Source: a virus
DNA: 31,453 bases
IMG/VR virus record: IMGVR_UViG_3300010885_015540
Span: 1-31,453 of that record
Strand: one strand, 5' to 3'
Shown one piece after another: positions 22,541-30,957 of this stretch. A program made the position numbers and the translations under genes. Numbering within the stretch: position 1 is the first letter of the stretch; each line of letters starts with the position of its first letter. The notes under the pieces were generated by a model. The model was not told the origin of the DNA and did not search any database. It was given only the letters and a program-made list of their open reading frames with translations.

Positions 22541-22568
22541 GAAGCAGTCTCCTTTATATGACTAATTA

Positions 22569-24254
22569 TTACAGCACCCATTCAACAATAACAGCCCCTT
22601 GGCCACCCGCTGCGCCCGAGTGAGCAGAGGCGCTATAACCACCACCACCACCCGCGCCAACCCCACCACTTTCACCAGCGCCTTGTGAGTTTATGGTACT
22701 TGCTCTACCGCCGCCGCCATAGATTGAGTTTCCGCCATTACCGCCATAAGCGGCATTCCCTTGAGAACAAGCTGGCAAGCCGCCACCTCCTTGAAAAATT
22801 GCATGTGCTGGTCCGCTAGCTGACCCAACAGTACCACCAATATTATTTTTCCCCGCTGGACCACCACCACCACCTGTTGCGGATACAGTCCCTGCTAAAA
22901 AAACAACGCTACTTGTGCCTCCAGCGTTACCTGCGGCGCCTGCGGCACCTGGAGAGCCACCCGCACCGATTGTTATCGCTGACGTTTGTCCTGCTGCGCG
23001 TCCAGTTTCATAGTACCAAGAAGTTCCAGCTGCACCACCGCCCGAACCACCATCATAGCCACCGCCCGAACCACCACCAGCGCCACCACCACCCGTGATT
23101 GTGAATTTAAAGACAGATGTCGATTTTGTCCCTGTTGGGTATGTGAATGTCCCACTTGATGTGAATATCTGGCGATTGATGTTTACATTAGGGAGATTTA
23201 GTAAAGTATTAGCTGTGGCATCAATAGTTTTATTAGTAAAGGTCTCTGTTCCGCTTAAAGTAGCTAAAGTACCAGTGGTAGGTAATGTTATAGACGTAGT
23301 ACCAGTTGCATTAAATGTACGTGAAAACGCACCTGTATGAGTTACATCACCCGCTAAAGTAATTGTATTGGAGTTAGCTACACCAGTACCACCGTTAGCT
23401 GGAGGAAGAACACCTGATATGTGAGTAGTTAACCCAATTTTACCATAAGAAGGAGCTACACCGGCACCACCACTAATCAGAGCGTTACCTGTAGCAACGT
23501 CAGCTAATTTAGATAAAGCAGTCGTAGTGCTTGCGTATAATATATCACCTACAGCATAAGATGTCTGACCTGTACCTCCTACAGTAGCTCCAATAGCAGT
23601 AGCATTCCATACACCAGTACCTATAGTTCCTACAGTTGTTAGGGAAGATGTGACAACAGTACTATTTAATATAGTTCCAGTTAAAGTACCAGCAGCAGCA
23701 GTAATAGTAATATCTGATGTACCATCAAATGATGTGCCATTAATAGATCGTGCTGTCAATAATTTAGTAGCTGTGGCAGCATTACCAGTAATGTTAATAC
23801 CAGCAGTACCAGCGGATATATTGGCAGCAGTTAAATTAGTTAAGTTAGCACCAGATACAGCACCAAATGACCCTGACCAAGTGCCAGTAGTTACCGTACC
23901 TACAGTTGTAATGGTGTTTTGCCCAACATAAGTTGAATCAATAGTAATAGTAGGATCAGCAGCAGCGCCAGAACCATTAGTTACGGTGATTTTACCCGCA
24001 GTACCAGTAATAGTCCTATTAGCCCAAGTGTTTGAACCTGTAGCAGCTACAATCCCAGCAGTAGTGCTAGTAAAACCTACAATACCAGCAGTAGGAATTT
24101 TAGCTCCGCCACCAGTTGTACCATCATGACTATGCCCCGTTGCAGAATCAGCAAAAGACTGAATTGCGTTATACTCATTATTAAAATGAGATGCTTGAAT
24201 GGTACCACCAGTAACGATAGAACCAGCAGATTGTCTTGTATAGCCTAGAGCCAT
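22569..24254 (-). CDS. Tail fibre with glycine-rich receptor-binding tip
   Basis: A 561-residue tail fibre. The N-terminus (TIQASHFNNEYNAIQSF, then GHSHDGTTGGG) is a typical virion-attachment segment of podovirus fibres. Residues about 60-350 are Thr/Gly/Ala repeats forming a shaft. From about 365 (FTSSGTFTYPTGT) the tip begins: FKFTITGGGGAGGG, many GGGG runs, ending GGQGAVIVEWVL. Such glycine-rich ends form polyglycine-helix adhesins in other phages. The tip DNA is about 60 percent G+C in places, against about 30 percent in the neighbouring nozzle gene. It binds the host receptor and determines host range. Confidence 0.85.
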   Translation of the reverse strand: MALGYTRQSAGSIVTGGTIQASHFNNEYNAIQSFADSATGHSHDGTTGGGAKIPTAGIVGFTSTTAGIVAATGSNTWANRTITGTAGKITVTNGSGAAADPTITIDSTYVGQNTITTVGTVTTGTWSGSFGAVSGANLTNLTAANISAGTAGINITGNAATATKLLTARSINGTSFDGTSDITITAAAGTLTGTILNSTVVTSSLTTVGTIGTGVWNATAIGATVGGTGQTSYAVGDILYASTTTALSKLADVATGNALISGGAGVAPSYGKIGLTTHISGVLPPANGGTGVANSNTITLAGDVTHTGAFSRTFNATGTTSITLPTTGTLATLSGTETFTNKTIDATANTLLNLPNVNINRQIFTSSGTFTYPTGTKSTSVFKFTITGGGGAGGGSGGGYDGGSGGGAAGTSWYYETGRAAGQTSAITIGAGGSPGAAGAAGNAGGTSSVVFLAGTVSATGGGGGPAGKNNIGGTVGSASGPAHAIFQGGGGLPACSQGNAAYGGNGGNSIYGGGGRASTINSQGAGESGGVGAGGGGGYSASAHSGAAGGQGAVIVEWVL

Positions 24255-25822
24255 TATCTACGACCTTTTACGCTGAATTGTACTTGAAATGAGTCTATTC
24301 TAAATGGGCCTGAATCATCAGTGCAAACAAATTGAAAAGCCCCAAAGAATCCTGAACCTATTAAATTTTTTTTAATTAATGGGTACACAAATACCCCATA
24401 TTTACTTGTATCATATACCGCAGATATAGCTCCATATTGAGCTGCTGCTTGTTGATTTGGTAGAGGTTGTGGAAGTGGTTGTATTATAGGTATTTGTCTA
24501 TCTAAAATTAATTGCACTGTAACAACTTTTAACTGACCTTCTATTTGTGAAAATATATCAAGTTTTTGAAATACCTTACGCAAAGTAGCATCATCAAAAG
24601 TTAAATCAGGAGTTTTATATATAGCTTCAATACTACGCCCATCAAAAGTATTACCGGATTCTAGTGTATATACATAACCAGAATTATATGCTCCAATAAC
24701 ACAAAGTTCATTATTATTATAAAATGCGCTATCAGCACAATAAGGTTTAATACCTTTCATTAATGCCCATTCATACTGGCCATGAGGAGTAATTGGAGTA
24801 TCTTGTAATTTGCCTATAACACCTAGGCAATCTGCTTCTGGTAAATTTGGGTTATTTACAAATAATCTAAACTGACTTTTGCGGCGCACACAACAAGTAG
24901 AGTATTGATATTCAGTAAATGAAGATTGTAAAATATCTTTAATAACTGGTTGTATAGATTTTGAAACTAATGATAATTCAATATCATTTAATCGTTCTGT
25001 ACCGGCGTAAGAGCGCAATCCATCAGTGGAACCATAGATTAAATCCCCTCCAACTTCTTGTATTGTATCAGAAGATATACAACCTACTCTATTAGTAACA
25101 TCCTGTATAACAAAGTTAGCTTTACTAGTTCCACTTAATTTTTTTATACTTCTTTGGCAGAATATAATAAGAGTCTCTCTAAATATACCAAAACCCATTA
25201 CAATATCGCCCACATTAATCTCAACAGCACCTAAGGTGCCATCAAAATTGGTGTCAGAATTAGGTACAGATATAGATATAAGAGAACCGGTACCATAACC
25301 AGATAAAATTAGGCTTGTACCAAATAGAATAGCATATTTAGGATTTGATGGAGCTCCAGTACCGTTAATGATAGTTTCTGTAGTTCCATTCCATTTCCAT
25401 GCAGGATTTACTCCATCAGTTTGTACAATAACAGGTGTAGTAATAGAGTAAGTAGTAAATCTAGCTTTATTTACTGACCCTGGACGTGTACTAGAATTTA
25501 ATTTAGTTGACCAACCAGAGCCGTTAGACATATAGATAGCATTATCATTTGTGCTATTATTTTTACGGCAAGCAAATACTCCACCAATTGCGCCAAAACC
25601 TACTTTAACACCTAATATAGGATTGCCAGAAGTACCTGGAACTTCTGTAGAATCGTATTTAGTATATCCATCTATACGACGATATCCACCAGCTACATCA
25701 GGCTCCATATTTTGAAGAATACGTGCTGTGCCAGGAAAATTTGTGCCTTGTAGTAGACTATCTGTGTCTAAAATAAGCCCACCCTGACAGCTAATAGGTT
25801 TTGATGTCCATCTATCAACCAT
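24254..25822 (-). CDS. Tail nozzle / tail tubular protein B-like
   Basis: A 522-residue beta-rich protein probably forming the tail nozzle through which DNA passes (T7 gp12 or P22 gp10 type). The opening GLILDTDSLLQGTNFPGTARILQNMEPDVAGGYRR is typical: removal of a start segment, then N-M-x-x-x-x-G-G-Y-R. Repeated strand motifs (SLILSGYGTGS, DLIYGSTDGLRSY, ELCVIGAYNSGYVY) fit a beta-propeller. Coupled by TAATG to the genes on both sides, between the adaptor and the fibre. Confidence 0.8.
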   Translation of the reverse strand: MVDRWTSKPISCQGGLILDTDSLLQGTNFPGTARILQNMEPDVAGGYRRIDGYTKYDSTEVPGTSGNPILGVKVGFGAIGGVFACRKNNSTNDNAIYMSNGSGWSTKLNSSTRPGSVNKARFTTYSITTPVIVQTDGVNPAWKWNGTTETIINGTGAPSNPKYAILFGTSLILSGYGTGSLISISVPNSDTNFDGTLGAVEINVGDIVMGFGIFRETLIIFCQRSIKKLSGTSKANFVIQDVTNRVGCISSDTIQEVGGDLIYGSTDGLRSYAGTERLNDIELSLVSKSIQPVIKDILQSSFTEYQYSTCCVRRKSQFRLFVNNPNLPEADCLGVIGKLQDTPITPHGQYEWALMKGIKPYCADSAFYNNNELCVIGAYNSGYVYTLESGNTFDGRSIEAIYKTPDLTFDDATLRKVFQKLDIFSQIEGQLKVVTVQLILDRQIPIIQPLPQPLPNQQAAAQYGAISAVYDTSKYGVFVYPLIKKNLIGSGFFGAFQFVCTDDSGPFRIDSFQVQFSVKGRR

Positions 25823-26724
25823 TAATTAACAATTCTCATAGTATCAGATTGAGGAATAAGAATACGAGCCATAGTCTCAATACTCTTATCATATACACTC
25901 TGGGATGTTCCAGCTTCTTCTACGTTATCTCTAAACATATAAATAGCGTATAGCGCTGCTTCAATAATTACTTCTTTGTGTGTAACAGGAATAATTGGTA
26001 CATCACTATACAAAACTAAATCTGATGGCATAATAAAAGATTCATACTGTATTGTATATACTCTATCAGGCTTAGGGCTAATAATAATGTTATTATCAGT
26101 TTTACGTACTGAAAAATAAGGCATTCCATATTGGTCAGTTTTATACGCGTTATTATCACGTGTCTGATATCCCTCTTGTCTATACGCGTCAAAAGAAATA
26201 CCTTTTAAGTATGTATTATTATATGGAGGATATACTACTATTGTGCCAGTTGCCGGAGTTATAGTATTACTATCTACAGAAAAAGTAAATGTAGTAGGTG
26301 AAATTACTGTAATATAAAATAAATCAACATAGTTACTTTGATCAGCCCCTGAAATATACACTAAATCATTAGAAAGTAAATTATGATTAGTAGATGTTGT
26401 AGCTATAGCTACTCCAGCAGATTGAGTTATGCTTGTTACAGATATCGGTTGTTTTACAATTTGAAATGAATCCCAGTCTACATTAAGAGCATTAGCAGCT
26501 TTAATATAAAGACTTGTACCAGCAGTAGTTTGAAATTGTAATTCTTGCCAATTAAATGGCCATTCATTGTTCTTCTTTTTACATATATCCGCTATACCAG
26601 CATTAATTGCTGATTTAAATTCATTATAGATACCATCTGCTGTGGCAAATGTGCTTGAATCCAATGGAACTTCATTGAATTTATAGCAAAGTCTATTAAC
26701 TAGATCTAAATAATTATAAACCAT
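25822..26724 (-). CDS. Tail adaptor / tail tubular protein A-like
   Basis: A 300-residue head-to-tail adaptor. The N-terminal helices (NYLDLVNRLCYKFNE, then AINAGIADICKKKNNEWPFNWQELQF) and the C-terminal helices (ALYAIYMFRDNVEEAG) match tail tubular A/adaptor proteins that sit under the portal. Residues about 95-150 form an inserted beta domain (IATTSTNHNLLSNDLVYISG..., FTFSVDS), an insertion common in this family. The gene lies just after a terminator and ends in a TAATG overlap. Confidence 0.8.
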   Translation of the reverse strand: MVYNYLDLVNRLCYKFNEVPLDSSTFATADGIYNEFKSAINAGIADICKKKNNEWPFNWQELQFQTTAGTSLYIKAANALNVDWDSFQIVKQPISVTSITQSAGVAIATTSTNHNLLSNDLVYISGADQSNYVDLFYITVISPTTFTFSVDSNTITPATGTIVVYPPYNNTYLKGISFDAYRQEGYQTRDNNAYKTDQYGMPYFSVRKTDNNIIISPKPDRVYTIQYESFIMPSDLVLYSDVPIIPVTHKEVIIEAALYAIYMFRDNVEEAGTSQSVYDKSIETMARILIPQSDTMRIVN

Positions 26725-26732
26725 AATATACC

Positions 26733-26768
26733 AAAAAAGAGAAAGGAGAGGGTTATTATACCCTCTCC
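26733..26768 (-). terminator. Intrinsic terminator after the head genes
   Basis: On the minus strand GGAGAGGGT (9 nt), loop of 6, ACCCTCTCC, then TTTCTCTTTTTT. A perfect 9-bp, GC-rich stem with a T-rich tail. It sits between the small head protein (ends 26776) and the tail adaptor (starts 26724), so it would give high capsid and lower tail mRNA levels. Confidence 0.85.
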
Positions 26769-26775
26769 CAGTAGA

Positions 26776-27237
26776 TTAGCTCTGTACAGTCATACGAGCT
26801 ATACGCGAAGTATCAGCTTGCTGCCATACAAAACGGATTTTACCCGTAGTAGAAGCCAGCGAACCACCAGTTACTTTCATACGAATTTCACTAGCAGAAG
26901 TATAAACTTCCGTAGCACCAATTTGGCTAGCAAGAGTTAAATCCGTACCAGTAGTCAGTGTCGAAGCATTACTTACAAATTGAGTTGCAGTAGTAGAATC
27001 ACCTACGTCAATACGTGCGCCAGAACCTAGAACAATAGTGTCTACGCATTCAATTTGAAGCATACGGAATGCTGTGTTAGCAGGTAAGGAAGCAACTACT
27101 ACATACTCCGTAGTTAATAGGCCAGCAGCAACAGCAACGGCGATGTCAATTTCGTGATGAACGATAACTGGCGAAAAGCCATTACCATTACTTACAGCAG
27201 TTGAACCACCTTTTTTGAGAGTCGAAATGTTAGTCAT
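26776..27237 (-). CDS. Small head protein, possible decoration protein
   Basis: A 153-residue, strand-rich protein of Val, Ala, Thr and Ser, with almost no charged clusters: a good fit for a beta-sandwich capsid protein. It follows the major capsid gene by 24 nt and shares its higher G+C and careful codon choice. The terminator comes right after it. No family recognised; a decoration or cement role is inferred from position and composition. Confidence 0.65.
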   Translation of the reverse strand: MTNISTLKKGGSTAVSNGNGFSPVIVHHEIDIAVAVAAGLLTTEYVVVASLPANTAFRMLQIECVDTIVLGSGARIDVGDSTTATQFVSNASTLTTGTDLTLASQIGATEVYTSASEIRMKVTGGSLASTTGKIRFVWQQADTSRIARMTVQS

Positions 27238-27261
27238 TGTATTTTTCTCCTAGTTTATAAA

Positions 27262-28176
27262 TTATACGTTACCAAGAGATACGAACGCTTTGGCAAGACC
27301 GTTAGTGCGAAGGGCCTTACGACCGTATACATGCACACCATCATATACTTTACCAAATGCGTTTTGATTCTCAAGAACACGCGATTTCAAGACTTGCGAT
27401 GCAGTAGCAACCGAGTCTACATGACCTGCCAGAACAATTGGCACAGAAGTCGAGAACGATGGCGTGTTGTTACTTTTAAAGCAAGTGAAACCAGCAAGCA
27501 TTTTGCTAGTTGCCAGCTTACGTTGGCGAATCATTGACTCAGAATCACCCATAACATTAGCTTCTACCAGTTTGCTATCTTCATCCGCAATCAGTTCCCA
27601 GAATGCAGGGGCAGCAACAACATAACGACCTTCATCCGGAATGTTTTGTTCATCCAGAAGACGAGCAAGACGGTTCAGAACGTTATAAGGGGTGTAGTTG
27701 TTACCAGTGCCGTAACCCACGGTTACAGGCGTACCGCTAGAACCAAGGGTAGTTACAGAAGATACTTGATTCGATATATAGGTAAGAACTTCTGAATCAT
27801 ATTGGTTATGCAGTGCGTAACCAGCAGCATCCGTGGTAGTATTTTCCCAGTCGATATGCGATTGTATTTGTTCGATATCTTCCAAAGCAAAGCGATAATA
27901 GTTACCTTGGTCAATAAGGAGGCTCAAGTCTTCATCGTAGATATCTTGGGTTTCAAGTTGTACACCACGAGCATAAGGACGAACAGTGACGATAGGCTGT
28001 TTAATTATTTTAACAGTATCACCTCTATCTTTAATCATGCCAGTGTAGTTATCGTTCGTAATTTCATCTACAATCGACGTAATTTTAAGGCTACGAAGAA
28101 CCTTATTATCATAAATTGTTGGTACGGCAGCACCCGTAGGCAAGTTACCATAGCCAGAAGCGGCTTGAAAAGTCAT
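27262..28176 (-). CDS. Major capsid protein
   Basis: A 304-residue HK97-fold capsid protein of the HMO-2011/podovirus type. The N-terminal region is short, followed by VLRSLKITSIVDEITNDNYTG and DTVKIIKQPIVTVRPY, typical of the extended strand and spine. The P-domain-like part includes NRLARLLDEQNIPDEGRYVVAAPAFWELI. The end, GRKALRTNGLAKAFVSLG, is the usual final strand. AAAGGA lies about 8 nt before the ATG. G+C is near 50 percent in parts, well above neighbours, as expected for the most highly expressed gene. It lies between scaffold and small head protein. Confidence 0.88.
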   Translation of the reverse strand: MTFQAASGYGNLPTGAAVPTIYDNKVLRSLKITSIVDEITNDNYTGMIKDRGDTVKIIKQPIVTVRPYARGVQLETQDIYDEDLSLLIDQGNYYRFALEDIEQIQSHIDWENTTTDAAGYALHNQYDSEVLTYISNQVSSVTTLGSSGTPVTVGYGTGNNYTPYNVLNRLARLLDEQNIPDEGRYVVAAPAFWELIADEDSKLVEANVMGDSESMIRQRKLATSKMLAGFTCFKSNNTPSFSTSVPIVLAGHVDSVATASQVLKSRVLENQNAFGKVYDGVHVYGRKALRTNGLAKAFVSLGNV

Positions 28177-28199
28177 TTTAAAATCCTTTAATTGTTAAG

Positions 28200-29096
28200 T
28201 TATTTAGTATTATCTACACGTCCTTCTCTACGGGCAAGGTCAATTTCCTCTCTATGTTTCTCCCATAAACGGAAGTTACTAGAAATAGCACTAATCTCCG
28301 AAAGAGCCCATATTTTCTTTGCTGGCTGAATTTCGGTAGCGCCGTGAATATTAACACCTAATGAAGCATCAATACGTTCTTGTTGAGCAGCTTTTTTAGT
28401 CTCTTTAGGATTATAGCCAAGGGCTTCTATCTTATACAGAGTCAATAATTTAATGACAGCTTTTACATCCGTACTATTAGCAAGAGTATCACGAATAGCA
28501 GTAGGTTGTTCATTAAACCATTTTGCAAACTCCACTGATTCCCGAATAGTTTTAGCATCTGGGTGTACAGTTAAAAGTTCGTTAAAAGCTTCCTTTTCTC
28601 GAATTTCTAATTGAGCTTTATTAACTACCTCTAATCTTTTATTAACTTCACCATCAAGTTCGTCTGCTGCGCTAAGTGCAATTGCACGAATCATAGCAAA
28701 TTCATCGGGATTAGTTTTTTTGAATGCTTCCAATTCTTCTATATTTTTTGGAAATTCAATCTTAGGGGCAGTAGCCTGAGATAAGGCATCTTCTAGTTTT
28801 GAAATCTTTTGGTCCCGCTCAAATAAAGATTTATCATGATGGGCCTTAAGATTTAGGTAATTCTCTTCAGAATACCTTGGGTTAGGTGCTGGGGTTTCAA
28901 TTGGCGTAGCTGGAACTACAGGTTCTACTGTAGACTCAGGTGCTGTGTTGAGAGTAGCCGGTACCTCTGTAATAGATTTTTCAACAATTACATTAGGTTG
29001 TTCTACAACTGCTGTAAATGATGCAGCTCTTTGACCTTTGGCTTTTAAGAGTGCCGCTAGTGCAGGAGAAGTTTCCTTAGTTTGTACTGATAACAT
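28200..29096 (-). CDS. Scaffolding protein
   Basis: A 298-residue hydrophilic protein that helps assemble the prohead. It has a disordered Ala/Pro/Thr-rich N-terminus (to about residue 90), a long coiled-coil middle (YLNLKAHHDKSLFERDQKISKL, then KRLEVVNKAQLEIREKEAF) and a C-terminal basic/helical end (FRLWEKHREEIDLARREGRV) that is characteristic of podovirus scaffolds. The start is the ATG at 29096, with GGAG 6 nt before; an in-frame TTG (29108) overlaps that site, the same layout as at the SSB gene. It lies 23 nt before the capsid gene. Confidence 0.82.
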   Translation of the reverse strand: MLSVQTKETSPALAALLKAKGQRAASFTAVVEQPNVIVEKSITEVPATLNTAPESTVEPVVPATPIETPAPNPRYSEENYLNLKAHHDKSLFERDQKISKLEDALSQATAPKIEFPKNIEELEAFKKTNPDEFAMIRAIALSAADELDGEVNKRLEVVNKAQLEIREKEAFNELLTVHPDAKTIRESVEFAKWFNEQPTAIRDTLANSTDVKAVIKLLTLYKIEALGYNPKETKKAAQQERIDASLGVNIHGATEIQPAKKIWALSEISAISSNFRLWEKHREEIDLARREGRVDNTK

Positions 29097-29139
29097 TGTA
29101 TACTCCAATAGGGGTTGTTTTCACAAGTAGCCTTTGAGT

Positions 29140-29167
29140 ATAATATAATTTACGTTTTATATTACAA
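29140..29167 (-). promoter_or_regulatory. Possible promoter before the scaffold/capsid genes
   Basis: On the minus strand TTGTAA (29162-29167), 16 nt, TATTAT (29140-29145). Match to consensus is moderate. It lies in the 100-nt gap before the scaffold gene, one of the longest gaps of this arm, where a capsid promoter would be expected. Confidence 0.4.
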
Positions 29168-29173
29168 TCGGGG

Positions 29174-29187
29174 TCCCCTTACGGGGA
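29174..29187 (-). other. GNRA-capped hairpin after the proline-rich gene
   Basis: TCCCC-GTAA-GGGGA on the minus strand, 5-bp stem with a GNRA tetraloop, placed about 10 nt after the stop codon at 29198. No T run follows, so it is not a standard terminator. It could stabilise the 3' end of an mRNA or mark a processing site. Confidence 0.45.
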
Positions 29188-29197
29188 GTGGCCGTAG

Positions 29198-29704
29198 TTA
29201 ACTAGGTGTCATCATTCCTTGTGGAGCTTGCGATGGAGCTATAGGTATCGGTGATGGTGCCATAGCTACCGGAGCGCCTTGAGGAGGTTGAGGAACGCCT
29301 TGAGGTGCAGATTGTGCTTGCTCTTGCAAGAATTTTTCTGCTATTTGCCTAGGAACAGGCACAAGTACCTTTTCTTTATCAGCAAATTGGTCTAAGTACT
29401 TAGCTACATCAGGACCACTAACGATTCCAATAGCACGTACAAATTCTGGGGTGAGATGGGCAGCTAAGTACCCTTTATCTTGTTCTGGTAATTTATTGAA
29501 ATAATTAGCAATTTCTTCTTCGGTAGGTGGAGCACCTGTAGTAGGATCAGCTAATACATCAGTAGGAACACCTTGAGGTGCAGATTGTGCTTGTGTATTT
29601 GTTAATTCTTGCAGTACAGGCGACATACCTTTAGTGGGAGCAGAATTACCTGCTGGAGCCATAGGAGCTTCTTGTACAGTAGTTTGTTGAGTTGGAGCTA
29701 GCAT
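29198..29704 (-). CDS. Proline/glutamine-rich virion-module protein
   Basis: A 168-residue protein with Pro/Gln/Ala-rich ends and a structured middle (about residues 58-125: PPTEEEIANYFNKLPEQDKGYLAAHL, then DVAKYLDQFADKEK). The motif QAQSAPQGVP occurs on each side of this middle part, encoded by a 30-nt direct repeat. It lies between the glycine-zipper protein and the scaffold and is coupled by TAATG to the former. No family recognised; a head-associated role is inferred from position. Confidence 0.65.
   Translation of the reverse strand: MLAPTQQTTVQEAPMAPAGNSAPTKGMSPVLQELTNTQAQSAPQGVPTDVLADPTTGAPPTEEEIANYFNKLPEQDKGYLAAHLTPEFVRAIGIVSGPDVAKYLDQFADKEKVLVPVPRQIAEKFLQEQAQSAPQGVPQPPQGAPVAMAPSPIPIAPSQAPQGMMTPS
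29291..29593 (-). repeat. 30-nt direct repeat pair, 29291-29320 and 29564-29593
   Basis: The two copies have 29 of 30 identical bases and are 273 bp apart, in frame, coding for the peptide QAQSAPQGVP at both ends of the folded middle of the 168-residue protein. The near identity suggests recent duplication or gene conversion. Confidence 0.85.
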
Positions 29705-30957
29705 TATTGACCTTTATATACTTGCATATAATCAGCGAAAGAACTTTTTTTATCTGGTATAGTTATATTAGGTGCTCCATTTTGTTCTGCTAGCTGACTA
29801 TTCTTAGCCTGTAAGCTATTTACATCAGCTCCAGATACACTTGCAGCGTATTTAAACGCATCATTATATGCTGATTGAATTGATTTTTGGTCTGCTGGGT
29901 CAAAATTAATTACTTTAGTTGTGTCATTACTTTGTTTAATACCTTGTAACCCACGATCACTGGAAAAATTAGGATCAGTAGAAAGTACAATAGTACCTGG
30001 AGAACCATAATATCCGGTATCAGTACCTACACGAACAGCAGTAATTCCTTTATAATTAACTCCATAGTTTTCACCCATAGCTTTAAGATAATTAGAAAAA
30101 TCATCTGACATAGTTCTAGCAGTATCGTCGCTAAGATGTTTAGAACCTACACCTAAATCTTTAATAGTACCATCGGGCTGAAGATTAAAACTCATACCCA
30201 TACTTGCTGGATGAGGCTTACCACCACCAAACATACCACCTAATAGAGAACCAGCTACAGCTCCAATTGCAGTACCAATACCAGGAACTACAGAACCAAG
30301 TTCTGCTCCCAAATACATGCCGCCTAAAGCACCACCCAATCCACCACCAATGGTAGAACCAGTAGTATTGCCACCAGTTAATTTTGACATGAAGTTACCT
30401 ATGGTTGCTCCTATACCAGCAGAACCTAGAGCCTCAGAAAAAGTTGAGCTACTACCTAAGAATCCTCCAGCATTAGCACCAGAAGATACTGCTTGTCCAG
30501 CAATGTTACCACTAGAAGAACCTAGCTGCATGGAAGAGGAGAAATTAGCAGGTAAAAAGCTGCCAGCATTACTGGCTGAGTTAATTCCAGTCATACCCAA
30601 ATTTTCAGCACCACTTGTAGTACCGAAGTCTGAAGCTAAAGTGGAGAATGGAGAGCTACCACTGTTAAAGCCTAAGTATTTAGAACCAAAAGCATCTACT
30701 TTATTTCCAAAGCTAGTTAGTTTATTTATATTGCCAGAAGGATCCTTAAAAAATTTACCTGCATTGCTAGCAATATTATTAGGAGACATAAAGTTTCCAC
30801 TATTATCAGTAGCCTGAAAACTTTGTTGTGGAGCATTTTGTTGCTGCTGTTGTAAGTATTGATTAGATACATATTGGATAGGTACGTTAGTTACATATCC
30901 CTGAGCAGCATTAGCAAATTGACTATTATTATTAGTTGATGGCGACATTAGCGGCAT
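29704..30957 (-). CDS. Glycine-zipper virion protein
   Basis: A 417-residue protein. Residues 1-45 are Asn/Gln-rich (a run of five Gln), 45-190 are Ser/Gly/Ala/Phe-rich. Residues about 190-245 form a glycine zipper (GGGLGGALGGMYLGAELG, then GTAIGAVAGSLLGGMFGGG) likely to insert in or cross a membrane. The rest (250-417) is a soluble domain with NFDPADQKSIQSAYNDAFKYA and similar. Located beside the portal, it could be an ejected, pore-forming protein. An ATG at 30948 is an alternative start; neither has a clear ribosome-binding site. It overlaps the previous gene by 26 nt. Confidence 0.65.
   Translation of the reverse strand: MPLMSPSTNNNSQFANAAQGYVTNVPIQYVSNQYLQQQQQNAPQQSFQATDNSGNFMSPNNIASNAGKFFKDPSGNINKLTSFGNKVDAFGSKYLGFNSGSSPFSTLASDFGTTSGAENLGMTGINSASNAGSFLPANFSSSMQLGSSSGNIAGQAVSSGANAGGFLGSSSTFSEALGSAGIGATIGNFMSKLTGGNTTGSTIGGGLGGALGGMYLGAELGSVVPGIGTAIGAVAGSLLGGMFGGGKPHPASMGMSFNLQPDGTIKDLGVGSKHLSDDTARTMSDDFSNYLKAMGENYGVNYKGITAVRVGTDTGYYGSPGTIVLSTDPNFSSDRGLQGIKQSNDTTKVINFDPADQKSIQSAYNDAFKYAASVSGADVNSLQAKNSQLAEQNGAPNITIPDKKSSFADYMQVYKGQ

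Noticed and set aside
23095-23931. Plus-strand frames of 81-93 codons over the tail fibre gene
   Set aside because: They are shadows of the Thr/Gly/Ala repeats of the fibre; the Val/Pro-rich products are the expected antisense of such repeats.
30317-30817. 166-codon plus-strand frame over the glycine-zipper gene
   Set aside because: Its Pro/Leu/Glu-rich product is the antisense of Gly/Ser/Asn codons and there is no ribosome-binding site.
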